Origin: Maliibacterium massiliense
GTDB lineage: Bacteria; Bacillota; Clostridia; Christensenellales; Maliibacteriaceae
Direction: 5' to 3'
DNA: 64,000 nt
NCBI RefSeq assembly: GCF_900604345.1
Contig: NZ_LR026983.1
Span: forward strand, 1,488,001 to 1,552,000
In this document: piece after piece, positions 41,614-51,896 of the stretch
How the letters are laid out: the number at the start of each line of letters is the position of its first letter
Numbering within the stretch: the first letter of the stretch is position 1
Position numbers and translations under genes: made by a program
Notes under the pieces: model-generated
The model's input: only the letters and a program-made list of their open reading frames with translations
Database searches by the model: none
What the model was told of the DNA's origin: nothing

Positions 41614-41909
41614 TGAAAACCCCTTATGACATCATCCTGCGTCCGGTATTGACAGAGAAATCCTACGACATGTTGGGCGACAAGCGCTACAACTTCGTGG
41701 TGGATATCCGCGCCAATAAGACCGAGATCAAAAAAGCTGTCGAAGCCATCTTCGGCGTGAAAGTCGCCAAGGTCAACACCATGCGCACGCTGGGCAAGAT
41801 CAAACGGCAGGGCGCCACCAAGGGCCGCACCCCCGAGATCAAAAAGGCCATCGTGCAGTTGACTCCCGACAGCAAGGCCATCGAGTTCTTCGAAGGCATG
41901 GCCCAGTAA
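41613..41909 (+). CDS. rplW: 50S ribosomal protein L23
   Basis: 98 residues; at the tunnel exit, docking site for trigger factor and SRP. 'IILRPVLTEKSYDML' and 'KVNTMRTLGKIKR' are family blocks. The start shares a base with the rplD stop. Confidence 0.97.
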   Translation: MKTPYDIILRPVLTEKSYDMLGDKRYNFVVDIRANKTEIKKAVEAIFGVKVAKVNTMRTLGKIKRQGATKGRTPEIKKAIVQLTPDSKAIEFFEGMAQ

Positions 41910-41925
41910 ATGAGGAGGTAACAGC

Positions 41926-42756
41926 ATGGCGATTAAGAACTATAAACCGACTTCCCCGGCGCGGCGCTTCATGTCGGTCTCCACGTTTGAAGAGATCACC
42001 ACCAGCACGCCCGAAAAGTCGCTGCTGCGCGCGCTTTCGAGCAAGGCTGGCCGCAACGCCGACGGGCGCATCACCGTGCGCCACCGCGGCGGCGGCGTCA
42101 AACGCAAATACCGCATCATCGATTTCAAGCGCGACAAGGACGGCGTGCCCGCCAAGGTCGCGACCATCGAGTACGATCCCAACCGCAGCGCCAACATCGC
42201 CCTTCTGCATTACGCGGACGGCGAGAAGCGCTACATCCTCGCGCCGGAAGGCCTGCGCGTGGGCGACGCCATCCTCTCGGGCGAGGGCGCCGATATCAAG
42301 GCGGGCAACAGCCTGCCCATCGCCTCGATTCCTCTGGGCACTATGGTGCACAACATCGAGCTGTTGCCCGGCAAGGGCGGGCAGATGTGCCGCGCAGCGG
42401 GTACCGCCGCGCAGCTGATGGCCAAGGAAGGCGCTTACGCGCAGGTGCGCCTGCCCTCGGGCGAGGTGCGTCTGGTGCCCATGAACGCCAAGGCCACCAT
42501 CGGCCAGGTGGGCAACATCGACCACGCTAACATCTCGCTTGGCAAGGCGGGCCGCAAGCGCCACATGGGCTTCCGCCCCAGCGTGCGCGGCGTCGTGATG
42601 AACCCCAACGACCATCCGCACGGCGGCGGCGAGGGCAAATCGCCCATCGGCATGCCCAGCCCGGTGACCCCGTGGGGCAAACCCACCATGGGCCATCGCA
42701 CGCGCAAGAAGAACAAGCCCAGCAGCAAGTTCATTGTCCGCCGCCGCAGCAAGTAA
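41926..42756 (+). CDS. rplB: 50S ribosomal protein L2
   Basis: 276 residues; needed for subunit joining and peptidyl transfer. '[27 protein letters not shown]' and '[18 protein letters not shown]', with the conserved histidine, are intact. ATG behind GAGGAGG. Confidence 0.98.
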   Translation: MAIKNYKPTSPARRFMSVSTFEEITTSTPEKSLLRALSSKAGRNADGRITVRHRGGGVKRKYRIIDFKRDKDGVPAKVATIEYDPNRSANIALLHYADGEKRYILAPEGLRVGDAILSGEGADIKAGNSLPIASIPLGTMVHNIELLPGKGGQMCRAAGTAAQLMAKEGAYAQVRLPSGEVRLVPMNAKATIGQVGNIDHANISLGKAGRKRHMGFRPSVRGVVMNPNDHPHGGGEGKSPIGMPSPVTPWGKPTMGHRTRKKNKPSSKFIVRRRSK

Positions 42757-42799
42757 GGCTTGCGCGCAGAGGACTGGATAAAAGGAGGCTTTTACAAGG

Positions 42800-43078
42800 A
42801 TGTCAAGATCGGTTAAAAAAGGGCCTTTCGTCAGCGAGCGGCTTTACAAGAGAATTGAGGAGCTTAACGAGAAGAATGAGAAAAAGGTGCTGCGCACCTG
42901 GAGCCGTTCTTCTACGATCTTCCCTGAATTCGTGGGTCACACCATCGCCGTGCATGACGGCCGTAAACACGTGCCGGTGTACGTCACCGAAGAGATGGTC
43001 GGCCATAAGCTTGGTGAATTTGCGCCCACTCGCACTTTCCGCGGTCACGCCGGCGAGAAATCGTCGGGCGGCCGTTAA
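42800..43078 (+). CDS. rpsS: 30S ribosomal protein S19
   Basis: 92 residues; head of the 30S subunit, contacts S13. '[15 protein letters not shown]' and '[18 protein letters not shown]' are family-specific. ATG behind AAAGGAGGC. Confidence 0.98.
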   Translation: MSRSVKKGPFVSERLYKRIEELNEKNEKKVLRTWSRSSTIFPEFVGHTIAVHDGRKHVPVYVTEEMVGHKLGEFAPTRTFRGHAGEKSSGGR

Positions 43079-43104
43079 GCAGCAGGCGAAGGAGGAGCTA
43101 ACCA

Positions 43105-43491
43105 ATGGCTACGAGAATGAAGGAAAAAGCGGCCGCGCGCCGCGAGAATAAAGATCGCCGTCCCCATGCCGTGGTGCGCTACGTGCGCATGTCGGCGCGC
43201 AAGGTCGGCCTGGTCATCGATCAGATCCGCGGCAAGTCCCTTGCCGAGGCCGAGGCGATATTGGAGTACATGCCCAAAGCGGCCGCTCCCGTGGTGAAGA
43301 AGCTGATGCTCTCCGCCGCGGCCAACGCCGAGAACAACATGATGATGGATCGTGACACGCTCTACGTGGCGGAAGTGTTCGCCGGCCAGGGGCCCACGCT
43401 CAAGCGCTACCGCCCCCGCGCGCGCGGCTCGGCCGCGCCGATCCGCAAGCGCACGTGCCACATCACCATCATCCTTGACGAGAAAAAGTAA
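43105..43491 (+). CDS. rplV: 50S ribosomal protein L22
   Basis: 128 residues; its beta-hairpin lines the exit tunnel near the macrolide site. '[22 protein letters not shown]' and the tip '[19 protein letters not shown]' are intact. The N-terminus has about 15 extra residues rich in Lys and Arg. ATG behind GAAGGAGGAG. Confidence 0.97.
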   Translation: MATRMKEKAAARRENKDRRPHAVVRYVRMSARKVGLVIDQIRGKSLAEAEAILEYMPKAAAPVVKKLMLSAAANAENNMMMDRDTLYVAEVFAGQGPTLKRYRPRARGSAAPIRKRTCHITIILDEKK

Positions 43492-43506
43492 GGCAGGAGG
43501 GTTATC

Positions 43507-44184
43507 ATGGGCCAGAAAGTCAATCCGCATGGAGCGCGCGTGGGCGTTATCAAAGGCTGGGATACCCGCTGGTATGCCGACAAAAAGCATTTCGCCGATT
43601 TTCTGATCGAAGATCATAAAATCCGCACGACGCTCAAAGAGAAACTCAATGCCGCCGGCATCTCGAAGATCGAGATCGAGCGTGCCGCCGGCAAAATCAT
43701 CATCAATATCTTCACCGCACGCCCCGGCATCGTCATCGGCCGCGGGGGCGCGGGCGTGGAAGCCATCCGCAAAGAGATGGAAGCCATGACGGGCAAACCC
43801 ATCAGCCTCAACGTCGTTGAGATCAAGAACGCTGATCTGGACGCCCAGCTGGTGGCCGAGAACATCGCCTCCCAGCTGTCGCGCCGCATCTCGTTCCGCC
43901 GCGCGATGAAGCAGTGCCTGGGCCGCACCATGAAGGCCGGCGCTAAGGGCATCAAAGTGCTGTGCGCGGGCCGCCTGGGTGGCGCTGAGATCGCCCGCTC
44001 GGAAGGCTATCACGAAGGTTCGATCCCCCTGCAGACCCTGCGGGCGGACATCGACTACGGCTTTGCTGAAGCACAGACCACCTATGGTCGCATCGGTGTG
44101 AAAGTGTGGATCTACAAGGGCCAGGTTCTTCCCCAGAAGAAAGGCCTGCAGGCCCGCGCCGGATCGCAGAAGGGAGGGCGCTAA
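43507..44184 (+). CDS. rpsC: 30S ribosomal protein S3
   Basis: 225 residues; mRNA-entry protein with a KH domain ('[21 protein letters not shown]') and a C-terminal domain ending '...[13 protein letters not shown]'. ATG behind GGCAGGAGGG, 15 nt after rplV. Confidence 0.98.
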   Translation: MGQKVNPHGARVGVIKGWDTRWYADKKHFADFLIEDHKIRTTLKEKLNAAGISKIEIERAAGKIIINIFTARPGIVIGRGGAGVEAIRKEMEAMTGKPISLNVVEIKNADLDAQLVAENIASQLSRRISFRRAMKQCLGRTMKAGAKGIKVLCAGRLGGAEIARSEGYHEGSIPLQTLRADIDYGFAEAQTTYGRIGVKVWIYKGQVLPQKKGLQARAGSQKGGR

Positions 44185-44187
44185 ACC

Positions 44188-44634
44188 ATGTTGATGCCCA
44201 AAAGAGTGAAGCGCCGCCGTGTATTTCGCGGTCGCATGAAAGGGAAAGCCCTGCGCGGCAATTTCCTGGCCTACGGTGACTACGGCATCGAGGCGCTGGA
44301 GCCGGCGTGGGTGACCTCCAACCAGATCGAGGCGGCCCGTGTCGCCATGACGCGTTTCATCCGCCGCGGCGGCCAGGTCTGGATCAAGATCTTCCCCGAC
44401 AAACCGGTAACGGCCAAACCCGCTGAGACCCGCATGGGCTCCGGCAAAGGTTCGCCCGAGTACTGGGTCGCGGTCGTCAAACCCGGCCGCGTGCTGTTTG
44501 AAATTGCCGGCGTGCCCGAGGAAACTGCTCGGGAGGCGCTGCGACTGGCATCGCACAAGTTGCCGATGAAAACTCGCTTTATCAAACGTACGAGCGAGAA
44601 TACGCAAGTGGGTGGTGAAGGCCGTGAAAGCTAA
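44188..44634 (+). CDS. rplP: 50S ribosomal protein L16
   Basis: 148 residues; near the A-site tRNA elbow. '[19 protein letters not shown]' and '[24 protein letters not shown]' are diagnostic. It starts 3 nt after rpsC; its 3' end overlaps the chosen rpmC start. Confidence 0.98.
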   Translation: MLMPKRVKRRRVFRGRMKGKALRGNFLAYGDYGIEALEPAWVTSNQIEAARVAMTRFIRRGGQVWIKIFPDKPVTAKPAETRMGSGKGSPEYWVAVVKPGRVLFEIAGVPEETAREALRLASHKLPMKTRFIKRTSENTQVGGEGRES

Positions 44635-44827
44635 TGCACTTCGTGAATTAACGACGCCCGAGCTCAATGATAAGCTCAAGGACCTGAAAAGCGAGCTGTT
44701 CAACCTGCGTTTTCAGTTGGCCACCGGCCAGTTGCAAAACCCCATGCTCATCCCGGCGTGCAAAAAAGATATTGCCCGCGTCAATACCATTCTCCGTCTT
44801 CGTCAGCTTGACGCCAAGGCGCAGTGA
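44624..44827 (+). CDS. rpmC: 50S ribosomal protein L29
   Basis: 67 residues; tunnel-exit protein. '[37 protein letters not shown]' is the family sequence. A GTG at 44624 gives the usual 'MKA' start and overlaps the rplP stop; in-frame GTGs at 44612 and 44615 are alternatives. Confidence 0.93.
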   Translation: MKANALRELTTPELNDKLKDLKSELFNLRFQLATGQLQNPMLIPACKKDIARVNTILRLRQLDAKAQ

Positions 44828-44852
44828 CGGGTTTTGAAAGGAGGATATCGTT

Positions 44853-45116
44853 GTGGCAGAAGTAATCCGTAATAACCGCAAGACCCGCGTGGGCGTGGTC
44901 GTCAGCGATAAGATGGATAAGACCATCGTCGTGGCCATCAAAACCAAGGTCATGCATCCGCTCTATGGAAAAACCGTCAACCGTACCACCAAATTCAAAA
45001 CCCATGATGAGGAGAACAGCGCCAAGGAAGGCGACCGCGTCAAGATCATGGAGACGCGCCCCCTGAGCCGCGATAAGCGCTGGCGCTTGGTGGAGATCAT
45101 CGAGCGGGCCAAGTAA
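44853..45116 (+). CDS. rpsQ: 30S ribosomal protein S17
   Basis: 87 residues; OB-fold 16S rRNA binder. '[21 protein letters not shown]' and '[21 protein letters not shown]' are family blocks. GTG start at 44853 behind AAAGGAGG. Confidence 0.97.
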   Translation: MAEVIRNNRKTRVGVVVSDKMDKTIVVAIKTKVMHPLYGKTVNRTTKFKTHDEENSAKEGDRVKIMETRPLSRDKRWRLVEIIERAK

Positions 45117-45143
45117 GCCCAGAGATAGCAAGGAGGATAAACC

Positions 45144-45512
45144 ATGGTTCAACCGCAAACGCGTTTGAAAGTCGCCGACAACACCGGCGCGAAGGAAATC
45201 ATGTGTATCCGCGTGCTGGGCGGCTCGTTTAGGCGCTCGGCCAACATCGGAGACACCATCGTCGCTTCCGTCAAGACCGCCTCCCCCGGCGGCGTGGTCA
45301 AAAAGGGCGACGTTGTCAAGGCCGTTGTCGTTCGTTCCAAGAAGGGTACCCGCCGCGTGGACGGCTCGTACATCCGCTTTGACGACAACGCCGCCGTCAT
45401 CATCAACGACCAGAAACAACCCCGCGGCACCCGTATCTTCGGGCCCGTGGCCAGAGAGCTGCGCGAGCGCGACTTTATCAAGATCGTCTCGCTGGCTCCT
45501 GAAACGCTGTAA
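45144..45512 (+). CDS. rplN: 50S ribosomal protein L14
   Basis: 122 residues; intersubunit bridge protein and RsfS docking site. '[27 protein letters not shown]' and '[11 protein letters not shown]...[15 protein letters not shown]' are intact. ATG behind AAGGAGG. Confidence 0.98.
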   Translation: MVQPQTRLKVADNTGAKEIMCIRVLGGSFRRSANIGDTIVASVKTASPGGVVKKGDVVKAVVVRSKKGTRRVDGSYIRFDDNAAVIINDQKQPRGTRIFGPVARELRERDFIKIVSLAPETL

Positions 45513-45530
45513 GGGAGGAGACGATCAGCT

Positions 45531-45860
45531 ATGTCGATTCCTAAGAAACTGCATGTCAAAACCGGCGATACCGTCGCCGTTATCTCGGGTGCGAACGCCG
45601 GCAAATCCGGCAAAGTGCTCGCGTGCTTTCCCAAAGAGGGCCGCGTGATCGTGGAGGGCGTCAACATCATCACCCGCCACACCAAACCCCGCGGTCAGCA
45701 GAATCAGGGCGGCCGCATCCAGAAGGAAGCCCCCATCTATGCCTCCAAGGTTATGCTTTACTGCGATAAGTGCAAGCGCGGCGTGCGCGTCGGCCACAAG
45801 GTGGAAGACGGCAAAAAAGTGCGCGTGTGCAAACGCTGCGGCAAAACCTTCGAAGCGTAA
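45531..45860 (+). CDS. rplX: 50S ribosomal protein L24 with zinc ribbon
   Basis: 109 residues; an assembly initiator with an N-terminal KOW motif ('[21 protein letters not shown]'). The C-terminus carries paired cysteines C78/C81 and C100/C103 ('YCDKCKRG' and 'CKRCGK'), a zinc ribbon found in some but not all L24 proteins. ATG behind GGGAGGAGACG. Confidence 0.97.
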   Translation: MSIPKKLHVKTGDTVAVISGANAGKSGKVLACFPKEGRVIVEGVNIITRHTKPRGQQNQGGRIQKEAPIYASKVMLYCDKCKRGVRVGHKVEDGKKVRVCKRCGKTFEA

Positions 45861-45877
45861 TCGGGAAGGGAGGTAGA

Positions 45878-46444
45878 ATGCACGTGGCAAATGAAAATTA
45901 TGTGCCCCGTCTCAAGACGGCGTATCGAGAAGACGTCGTCAAGGCCATGATCCAGAAGTTCGGCTACAAAAACGTCAACGAAGTGCCGCGCCTGGAAAAA
46001 GTGGTGCTCAACATGGGATTGGGTGATTGCAAGGATAACGCCAAGGCCCTGGAGGCTGCGGTAAACGAGATGACCATCATCGCCGGCCAGAAACCGCTGG
46101 TGGTGCAGGCCAAGAAATCCGTGGCAAACTTCAAAGTGCGCGCCGGCATGAACGTGGGCGCCAAGGTGACGCTGCGCGGCACCCGCATGTATGAATTTGT
46201 CGATAAGCTGTTCTCCATCGCGCTTCCGCGCGTGCGCGACTTCCGCGGCGTGAGCCCCAAGTCGTTTGACGGCCGCGGCAACTACGCCATGGGCGTCAAA
46301 GAACAGTTGATTTTCCCCGAGATCGATTATGACGACATCGATAAGATCCGCGGCATGGACATCATCTTTGTGACCACTGCCAAAACGGACGAAGAGTCCC
46401 GCGAGCTGCTCCGGCTCATGGGAATGCCCTTTGCCCAGAACTAA
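45878..46444 (+). CDS. rplE: 50S ribosomal protein L5
   Basis: 188 residues; binds 5S rRNA in the central protuberance. '[15 protein letters not shown]', '[19 protein letters not shown]' and '[26 protein letters not shown]' are diagnostic. ATG 45878 lies only 4 nt after GGGAGG; a GTG at 45884 has better spacing and is a real alternative. Confidence 0.96.
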   Translation: MHVANENYVPRLKTAYREDVVKAMIQKFGYKNVNEVPRLEKVVLNMGLGDCKDNAKALEAAVNEMTIIAGQKPLVVQAKKSVANFKVRAGMNVGAKVTLRGTRMYEFVDKLFSIALPRVRDFRGVSPKSFDGRGNYAMGVKEQLIFPEIDYDDIDKIRGMDIIFVTTAKTDEESRELLRLMGMPFAQN

Positions 46445-46462
46445 CGTAGGAGGGAAAATCAC

Positions 46463-46648
46463 GTGGCAAAAATGAGTATGAAAGTCCGGCAGTCTCGTCC
46501 GGCCAAGTATTCCACGCGCGCGTACACGCGCTGCCGCCTGTGCGGTCGTCCGCACGCGGTACTGCGTAAATATGGCATCTGCCGTATTTGTTTCCGCGAG
46601 CTGGCCTACAAGGGAGAGATCCCCGGCGTCCGGAAAGCCAGCTGGTAA
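46463..46648 (+). CDS. rpsN: 30S ribosomal protein S14 type Z
   Basis: 61 residues, the short zinc-binding S14. Cysteines C24, C27, C40 and C43 form the zinc site ('CRLC' and 'CRIC'). GTG start at 46463 behind AGGAGGG. It is the zinc-dependent paralogue; no zinc-free copy is in this window. Confidence 0.97.
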   Translation: MAKMSMKVRQSRPAKYSTRAYTRCRLCGRPHAVLRKYGICRICFRELAYKGEIPGVRKASW

Positions 46649-46679
46649 CCCGAAGGGGAATTGGAAAGGAGGCAGAACG

Positions 46680-47078
46680 ATGGTCACTACCGATCCCATT
46701 GCCGATATGCTCACACGCATTCGTAATGCGATGGTTGCAAAACACGACAAGACAATTGTGCCCGCTTCGAAAATGAAAAAGGCCATTGCACAGATTTTAT
46801 TGGACGAGGGCTATATCCGCGGCGTGGATGTCAAATCTGACGGCACCCAGGAGAATATCACCCTGACCCTGAAGTACGGCCCCAACCGCACCAGTGTCAT
46901 CACCGGCTTAAAACGCATCTCCAAGCCCGGCCTGCGCATCTACGCAGGCAAGGACGAACTGCCCAAAGTGCTGGGCGGCCTGGGCGTTGCCATCATCTCC
47001 ACCCCCCAGGGTGTGATGACGGACAAGAGCGCGCGCAAGGCGGGCATTGGCGGCGAAGTTCTGGCTTACATTTGGTAA
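46680..47078 (+). CDS. rpsH: 30S ribosomal protein S8
   Basis: 132 residues; central-domain 16S rRNA binder and, in E. coli, the repressor of the spc operon. '[19 protein letters not shown]' and '[26 protein letters not shown]' are family blocks. ATG behind AAAGGAGGC. Confidence 0.98.
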   Translation: MVTTDPIADMLTRIRNAMVAKHDKTIVPASKMKKAIAQILLDEGYIRGVDVKSDGTQENITLTLKYGPNRTSVITGLKRISKPGLRIYAGKDELPKVLGGLGVAIISTPQGVMTDKSARKAGIGGEVLAYIW

Positions 47079-47110
47079 CCCAAGGGTAATTTGATACGGA
47101 GGTAAAGAAT

Positions 47111-47650
47111 ATGTCGCGAATCGGCAAGCTTCCCATCAGCATCCCTTCGGGCGTGACGGTCAACATCACCGAGGACAACACCGTCATCGTCAAAGGACCC
47201 AAGGGTGAACTGAGTGAGAAGATCAACAAGGATATCAACGTGGATGTGACGGACGGCGTGCTGAGCGTCACCCGCCCCACCGATGACAAACAGCACCGTG
47301 CGCTGCACGGCCTGTCGCGCGCACTGATCAACAACATGGTGCTGGGCGTGACGCAGGGCTTTGAAAAGCAGCTGGACATGGTGGGCGTCGGCTATCGTGC
47401 GCAGAAGACCGGCAACAAGCTGGTGCTCACGGTGGGCTACTCCCATCCCGTGGAGTTTGTGGAGGCGGACGGCATCACATTTGAGGTGCCCGCGCCCACC
47501 CGCATCGTCGTCAAAGGCGCAAACAAGCAGATGGTCGGCGAGATCGCCGCAAAGGTCCGCTCGGTGCGCAAGCCCGAACCCTACCTGGGCAAAGGCATCA
47601 AATATGTCGATGAAGTCATCCGCCGCAAGGAAGGCAAGGCCGGCAAGTAA
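47111..47650 (+). CDS. rplF: 50S ribosomal protein L6
   Basis: 179 residues; near the factor-binding site. '[19 protein letters not shown]' and '[25 protein letters not shown]' are diagnostic; two repeated alpha/beta domains. ATG behind ACGGAGGT. Confidence 0.98.
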   Translation: MSRIGKLPISIPSGVTVNITEDNTVIVKGPKGELSEKINKDINVDVTDGVLSVTRPTDDKQHRALHGLSRALINNMVLGVTQGFEKQLDMVGVGYRAQKTGNKLVLTVGYSHPVEFVEADGITFEVPAPTRIVVKGANKQMVGEIAAKVRSVRKPEPYLGKGIKYVDEVIRRKEGKAGK

Positions 47651-47665
47651 GAGGAGTGAGAGGCA

Positions 47666-48034
47666 ATGTTCAAACGATTGGATAAGAACGCTGACCGCAA
47701 AGTCCGGCATTACCGCGTGCGCAAGAAGATCTCGGGCACGCCGGAGCGTCCGCGGCTCAACGTATATCGCAGCCTGAAACACATCTATGTGCAGATCATC
47801 GATGATGTGGCAGGCAACACCCTGGCTTCCGCATCGACGCTGGAAGCGGCGCTGAAGGAAGAATTGGCGGGTAAAAACAAGTCCGCGCAGGCGCAGGTCA
47901 TCGGCAAGGTGGCTGCTGAGCGCGCGCTGGACAAAGGCATCAAAACCGTTGTGTTCGACCGCAGTGGCTACGTCTACACCGGCCGTGTGGCAAAGGTGGC
48001 CGAGGGTGCCCGCCAGGCCGGGCTTGAGTTTTAA
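47666..48034 (+). CDS. rplR: 50S ribosomal protein L18
   Basis: 122 residues; binds 5S rRNA. '[37 protein letters not shown]' and '[26 protein letters not shown]' are family blocks. ATG behind GAGGAGTGAGAGG. Confidence 0.98.
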   Translation: MFKRLDKNADRKVRHYRVRKKISGTPERPRLNVYRSLKHIYVQIIDDVAGNTLASASTLEAALKEELAGKNKSAQAQVIGKVAAERALDKGIKTVVFDRSGYVYTGRVAKVAEGARQAGLEF

Positions 48035-48048
48035 GAGGAGGGACACCG

Positions 48049-48552
48049 ATGCAACAGCGTTTTGATCCCAGCACTGTGGATATGCAGGAAAAACTGGTCG
48101 CCGTCAATCGCGTGGCCAAGGTCGTCAAGGGCGGCCGCAACTTCCGCTTTTCCGCGCTGGTCGTGGTGGGCGACGGTGACGGCCATGTCGGGGTCGGCAT
48201 GGGCAAAGCTACCGAGATCCCCGAGGCCATCCGCAAGGCTGTGGAAGATGCAAAAAAACAGATTGTCACCGTATCTCGGGTGAATACGAGCATTCCCCAC
48301 CAGGTGATCGGCCGCTTCGGCCGCGCCGAGGTGCTGATGATGCCCGCCCCCGAAGGTACCGGCGTTATCGCGGGCGGCCCCGCGCGTGCCGTGCTGGAGA
48401 TGGCCGGCATCCGCGACATCCGCACCAAGAGCTATGGTTCCAACAACCCCATCAACTGCGTCAAGGCGACCCTGCAGGGCCTGGCCTCTCTGATGACCGC
48501 AGAAGATGTGGCGAAAAAACGCGGCAAGTCCGTGGAAGAACTGTTGGGTTAA
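48049..48552 (+). CDS. rpsE: 30S ribosomal protein S5
   Basis: 167 residues; accuracy and mRNA helicase role. '[30 protein letters not shown]' and '[19 protein letters not shown]' are intact, with no spectinomycin-type change apparent. ATG behind AAGAGGAGGG. Confidence 0.98.
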   Translation: MQQRFDPSTVDMQEKLVAVNRVAKVVKGGRNFRFSALVVVGDGDGHVGVGMGKATEIPEAIRKAVEDAKKQIVTVSRVNTSIPHQVIGRFGRAEVLMMPAPEGTGVIAGGPARAVLEMAGIRDIRTKSYGSNNPINCVKATLQGLASLMTAEDVAKKRGKSVEELLG

Positions 48553-48567
48553 AGGAGGCACAAACCT

Positions 48568-48753
48568 ATGAGTAAGCTCAAAATTACACTGGTGAAGAGC
48601 CCCATCGCCGCCAAACCCAACCACCGCGCCACCGTGGAGGCACTGGGCCTGCGCAAGCTGCACCACAGTGTGATCCAGCCGGACAACGCGGCGATTCGTG
48701 GCATGATCTTTACGGTTCGTCACCTGGTGGTGGCCGAGCCCATTGAGCAATAA
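48568..48753 (+). CDS. rpmD: 50S ribosomal protein L30
   Basis: 61 residues; '[31 protein letters not shown]' matches bacterial L30. ATG behind AAAGGAGGC, 15 nt after rpsE. Confidence 0.97.
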   Translation: MSKLKITLVKSPIAAKPNHRATVEALGLRKLHHSVIQPDNAAIRGMIFTVRHLVVAEPIEQ

Positions 48754-48767
48754 GGAGGAGCACCCAG

Positions 48768-49208
48768 ATGAAATTGAACGATTTGCATCCTGCGGCCGGC
48801 TCCCGTACGGCCCCCAAGCGCGTGGGACGCGGCATTGGCAGCGGCCTGGGCAAAACGTCGGGCCGTGGACACAAGGGCCAGAAGGCCCGCTCCGGCGGCG
48901 GTGTGCGCCCCGGCTTTGAGGGCGGCCAGATGCCCCTTGCGCGCCGCCTGCCCAAGCGCGGCTTCTACAACCCCTTTGCAAAACAGTACGCCGTGATCAA
49001 CGTCTGCGACCTGGAGCGCTTTGAAGCCGGCGCCGTGGTGGATTTCGCCGCGCTGAAGAACGCGGGCCTTGCAAAGAAGGAGTACGACGGCGTCAAGGTG
49101 TTGGGCAATGGCGAACTGTCCAAAAACGTGACGGTGAAGGCGAGCAAGTTTACCGAAACTGCCCGCAAAAAGATTGAAGCGGCCGGTGGGAAAGCCGAGG
49201 TGATCTAA
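48768..49208 (+). CDS. rplO: 50S ribosomal protein L15
   Basis: 146 residues; late assembly protein. '[41 protein letters not shown]' and 'RRLPKRGF' are family-specific. ATG behind AAGGAGGAG; secY starts 2 nt after its stop. Confidence 0.98.
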   Translation: MKLNDLHPAAGSRTAPKRVGRGIGSGLGKTSGRGHKGQKARSGGGVRPGFEGGQMPLARRLPKRGFYNPFAKQYAVINVCDLERFEAGAVVDFAALKNAGLAKKEYDGVKVLGNGELSKNVTVKASKFTETARKKIEAAGGKAEVI

Positions 49209-49210
49209 CG

Positions 49211-50491
49211 GTGTTTCAGACCATCCGCAACGCCTGGAAGATCAAGGAACTGCGCCGCAAGATTCTCTATACCTTGCTGCTGCTGTTCCTCTATCGCCTG
49301 GGATGCTTTGTCCCGGTGCCGGGCCTGAACGTGGCGTACCTGCAGTCTGCGACCGCAGGGGTCGACATCCTGCAGCTGCTTAACATCATGGCGGGCGGCG
49401 CGCTGGGCAAGTGGACCATCTTCGCCCTGGGCGTCGGTCCCTACATTACTTCTTCCATCGTGATGCAGCTGTTGACCATTGCCATCCCCAAGCTGGAGCG
49501 CATGGCCAAGGAGGGCGGCGAAGAAGGCCGCAAAAAAATCCAGAAGTATACGCGCTACGTGGCGGTGGCCTTGGGCTTTGTGGAAGCCGTCGGCATCATC
49601 CTGTCGCTGGGCGGCTCGGCAGACACGCTGATTCACATCGGCCTGCCCACCTGGCTGCAGTACATCACCATCGGCCTGACGCTCACAGCCGGCACCATCT
49701 TTGTCATGTGGATCGGCGAGCGCATCACGGAAAAGGGCATTGGCAACGGCGTGTCGCTGATCATCTTCACCGGCATCACCGCCAACCTGCCCGCCACCAT
49801 CAGCCGCTACTTTTCGCTGGTGACCAGCGGACAGCTGAACTTCTGGTTCATTCCGCTGCTGCTTCTGGGCATCCTGGTGCTCATTACGGCCATCACCTTT
49901 GTGGATATGGGCGAACGCCGCCTGCCTGTGCAGTATGCCAAACGCGTCGTGGGACGCAAGATGTACGGCGGCCAGAGCACCCACATTCCCATCAAGATCA
50001 ACTCTGCGGGCGTGCTGCCGCTCATCTTTGCGATGGCGCTTTTAAGCTTTCCGCAGCTGATCATGCAGGCGTTCTTCTCCAAGTCGTCCGCCTACGCGTG
50101 GTATGTGCAGTACATGGGCACAAACTCCGTCATTTATCCGATTATCTATGCGCTGCTGATCGTGCTCTTTGCGTATTTTGCCAACAGCATGACCTTTAAC
50201 CCGGTCGATATCGCCAAGAACATGCAGCAGTACGGTGGATTTATCCCCGGTATCCGCCCGGGCCGTCCCACGTCGGACTACATCCGCCGCATTTCCAATA
50301 AACTGGTGCTTTTCGGCGCCGTGTTCCTCACCATTGTGGCGGTTATCCCGATGTTCTTTACGAGACTGACGGGCATGCAGTCCAGCTTTGGTGCCACGAG
50401 CCTGCTGATCATGGTCAGCGTTGCACTGGAGACTTCCAAGCAGCTCGAAGCGCAGATGCTTGCGCGGCACTATCGCGGATTCCTGAAGTGA
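49211..50491 (+). CDS. secY: Protein translocase subunit SecY
   Basis: 426 residues; core channel of the Sec translocon with ten hydrophobic segments. The plug region after TM1 ('GGALGKWTIFALGVGPYITSSIVMQLL'), the cytosolic loop 'GERRLPVQYAKR' and the late loop 'IPGIRPGRPTSDYIRRI' are diagnostic. GTG start at 49211 directly after rplO, so translation is coupled. No SecE or SecG is in the window. Confidence 0.98.
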   Translation: MFQTIRNAWKIKELRRKILYTLLLLFLYRLGCFVPVPGLNVAYLQSATAGVDILQLLNIMAGGALGKWTIFALGVGPYITSSIVMQLLTIAIPKLERMAKEGGEEGRKKIQKYTRYVAVALGFVEAVGIILSLGGSADTLIHIGLPTWLQYITIGLTLTAGTIFVMWIGERITEKGIGNGVSLIIFTGITANLPATISRYFSLVTSGQLNFWFIPLLLLGILVLITAITFVDMGERRLPVQYAKRVVGRKMYGGQSTHIPIKINSAGVLPLIFAMALLSFPQLIMQAFFSKSSAYAWYVQYMGTNSVIYPIIYALLIVLFAYFANSMTFNPVDIAKNMQQYGGFIPGIRPGRPTSDYIRRISNKLVLFGAVFLTIVAVIPMFFTRLTGMQSSFGATSLLIMVSVALETSKQLEAQMLARHYRGFLK

Positions 50492-50501
50492 GGGTGTTGT
50501 T

Positions 50502-51131
50502 ATGAGAATTGTGCTACTGGGGCCTCCGGGCGCCGGCAAGGGAACGCAGGCGGTCAAGATCGCGCAGGCATACGGCCTGGCCCATGTCTCAACGGGCGAT
50601 ATCTTCCGCAAAAACCTGCGGGAGAAAACCGCGCTGGGCAAGCTTGCCCAGTCCTACATGGATAAGGGGCAGCTTGTCCCCGACGACGTAACCATCTCCA
50701 TGGTGGAGGACCGCTTGGCGCAGGAGGATTGCGCCAAGGGTTTCCTGCTGGATGGCTTTCCCCGCACCTTGGCCCAGGCCAAGGCGTTTGACGATAAGAT
50801 GAACGTGGACATGGTCATCGAAATCGAAGTGCCCGACGAGCTGCTGGTCACCCGCATGAGCGGGCGGCGCATGTGCAAGTGCGGCGCGACGTACCATGTG
50901 AGCATGCTGGCGGGCAAAACCACGTGCGAGAAGTGCGGAAGCGCGCTCTATCAGCGCGACGACGACCACGAGGCTACCGTCAAAAAGCGCCTGGACGTCT
51001 ACCATCGGGAGACCGAGCCGCTGGTCGCGCACTACGCCGCGCAGGGCGTGCTGGTCACCATCGACGGCACGCAGGGCATTGACAAAGTGTTTGCCGATAT
51101 CCAGGCGGTGCTGGGAGATGCCCGTAAATGA
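50502..51131 (+). CDS. adk: Adenylate kinase
   Basis: 209 residues; interconverts AMP, ADP and ATP. P-loop 'GPPGAGKGTQA' (residues 7-17), 'GFLLDGFPRT' (80-89) and a long-form LID domain with cysteines C125, C127, C142 and C145. The first cysteine pair is spaced C-x-C rather than the common C-x2-C, so zinc binding may be altered; this is worth checking. ATG starts 10 nt after secY; its TGA overlaps the map ATG. Confidence 0.97.
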   Translation: MRIVLLGPPGAGKGTQAVKIAQAYGLAHVSTGDIFRKNLREKTALGKLAQSYMDKGQLVPDDVTISMVEDRLAQEDCAKGFLLDGFPRTLAQAKAFDDKMNVDMVIEIEVPDELLVTRMSGRRMCKCGATYHVSMLAGKTTCEKCGSALYQRDDDHEATVKKRLDVYHRETEPLVAHYAAQGVLVTIDGTQGIDKVFADIQAVLGDARK

Positions 51132-51877
51132 TTGAGCTGAAATCGCGCGAGCAGATTGATGCAATGCGCCGCGCCGGCCGCATCGTGGCGGGCGCGCTGG
51201 AGGCGGTTGGCGCCGCCGTCCGGCCCGGCGTAACGACGCATATGCTTGACGCTGTGGCAGAGGAGTACATCCGAAGCCGCGGCGCAGTCCCTTCCTTTAA
51301 GGGGTACGGCGGGTTTCCGGCAAGCATCTGTACATCGGTCAACGACCAGGTGGTGCACGGGATCCCCTCCCCGCACGTCAAGCTCAGGGCAGGCGATATC
51401 ATCGGTATCGACTGCGGCGCCATCCTGGAGGGATGGCAGGGTGATGCGGCGCGCACCTTCGCGGTGGGGGATATTGCGCCTGAGGCGCAGCGGCTGATCG
51501 ACGTAACCCGCCAGTGCTTCTACGAGGCGCTCAAGGTTTGCCACGAGGGCAAACGGCTGGGAGACATCGGCCACGCGGCGCAGGCGTACGCGGAGGCGCA
51601 CGGCTACAGCGTGGTCCGCGACCTGTGCGGGCACGGCATCGGCCGTGAAATGCACGAATCGCCCGAAGTGCCCAACTATGGCTCCCCCGGCCATGGTATC
51701 CGTCTGAAAAGCGGCATGGTGCTCGCAATCGAACCTATGGTCAACGCCGGCGCGTGGCCCGTACGCAGCCTACAGGACGGCTGGACGGTCGTCACCGCGG
51801 ACGGAAGCCTCTCAGCGCACTACGAGAACACCGTTGCAATCACCGACGGCGAACCCGAGCTGCTGACGCTTGTTTGA
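51128..51877 (+). CDS. map: Methionine aminopeptidase, type I
   Basis: 249 residues; removes initiator methionine from new proteins. Metal ligands are visible in 'IIGIDCGAILEGWQGDAARTF' (two Asp), 'CGHGIGREMHESPEVPNYG' (His), 'MVLAIEPMVNAG' (Glu) and 'HYENTVAIT' (Glu). The start overlaps the adk stop (ATGA). The secY-adk-map order is typical of Firmicutes. Confidence 0.97.
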   Translation: MIELKSREQIDAMRRAGRIVAGALEAVGAAVRPGVTTHMLDAVAEEYIRSRGAVPSFKGYGGFPASICTSVNDQVVHGIPSPHVKLRAGDIIGIDCGAILEGWQGDAARTFAVGDIAPEAQRLIDVTRQCFYEALKVCHEGKRLGDIGHAAQAYAEAHGYSVVRDLCGHGIGREMHESPEVPNYGSPGHGIRLKSGMVLAIEPMVNAGAWPVRSLQDGWTVVTADGSLSAHYENTVAITDGEPELLTLV

Positions 51878-51896
51878 CGGCCATAAGGAGGCGTGC

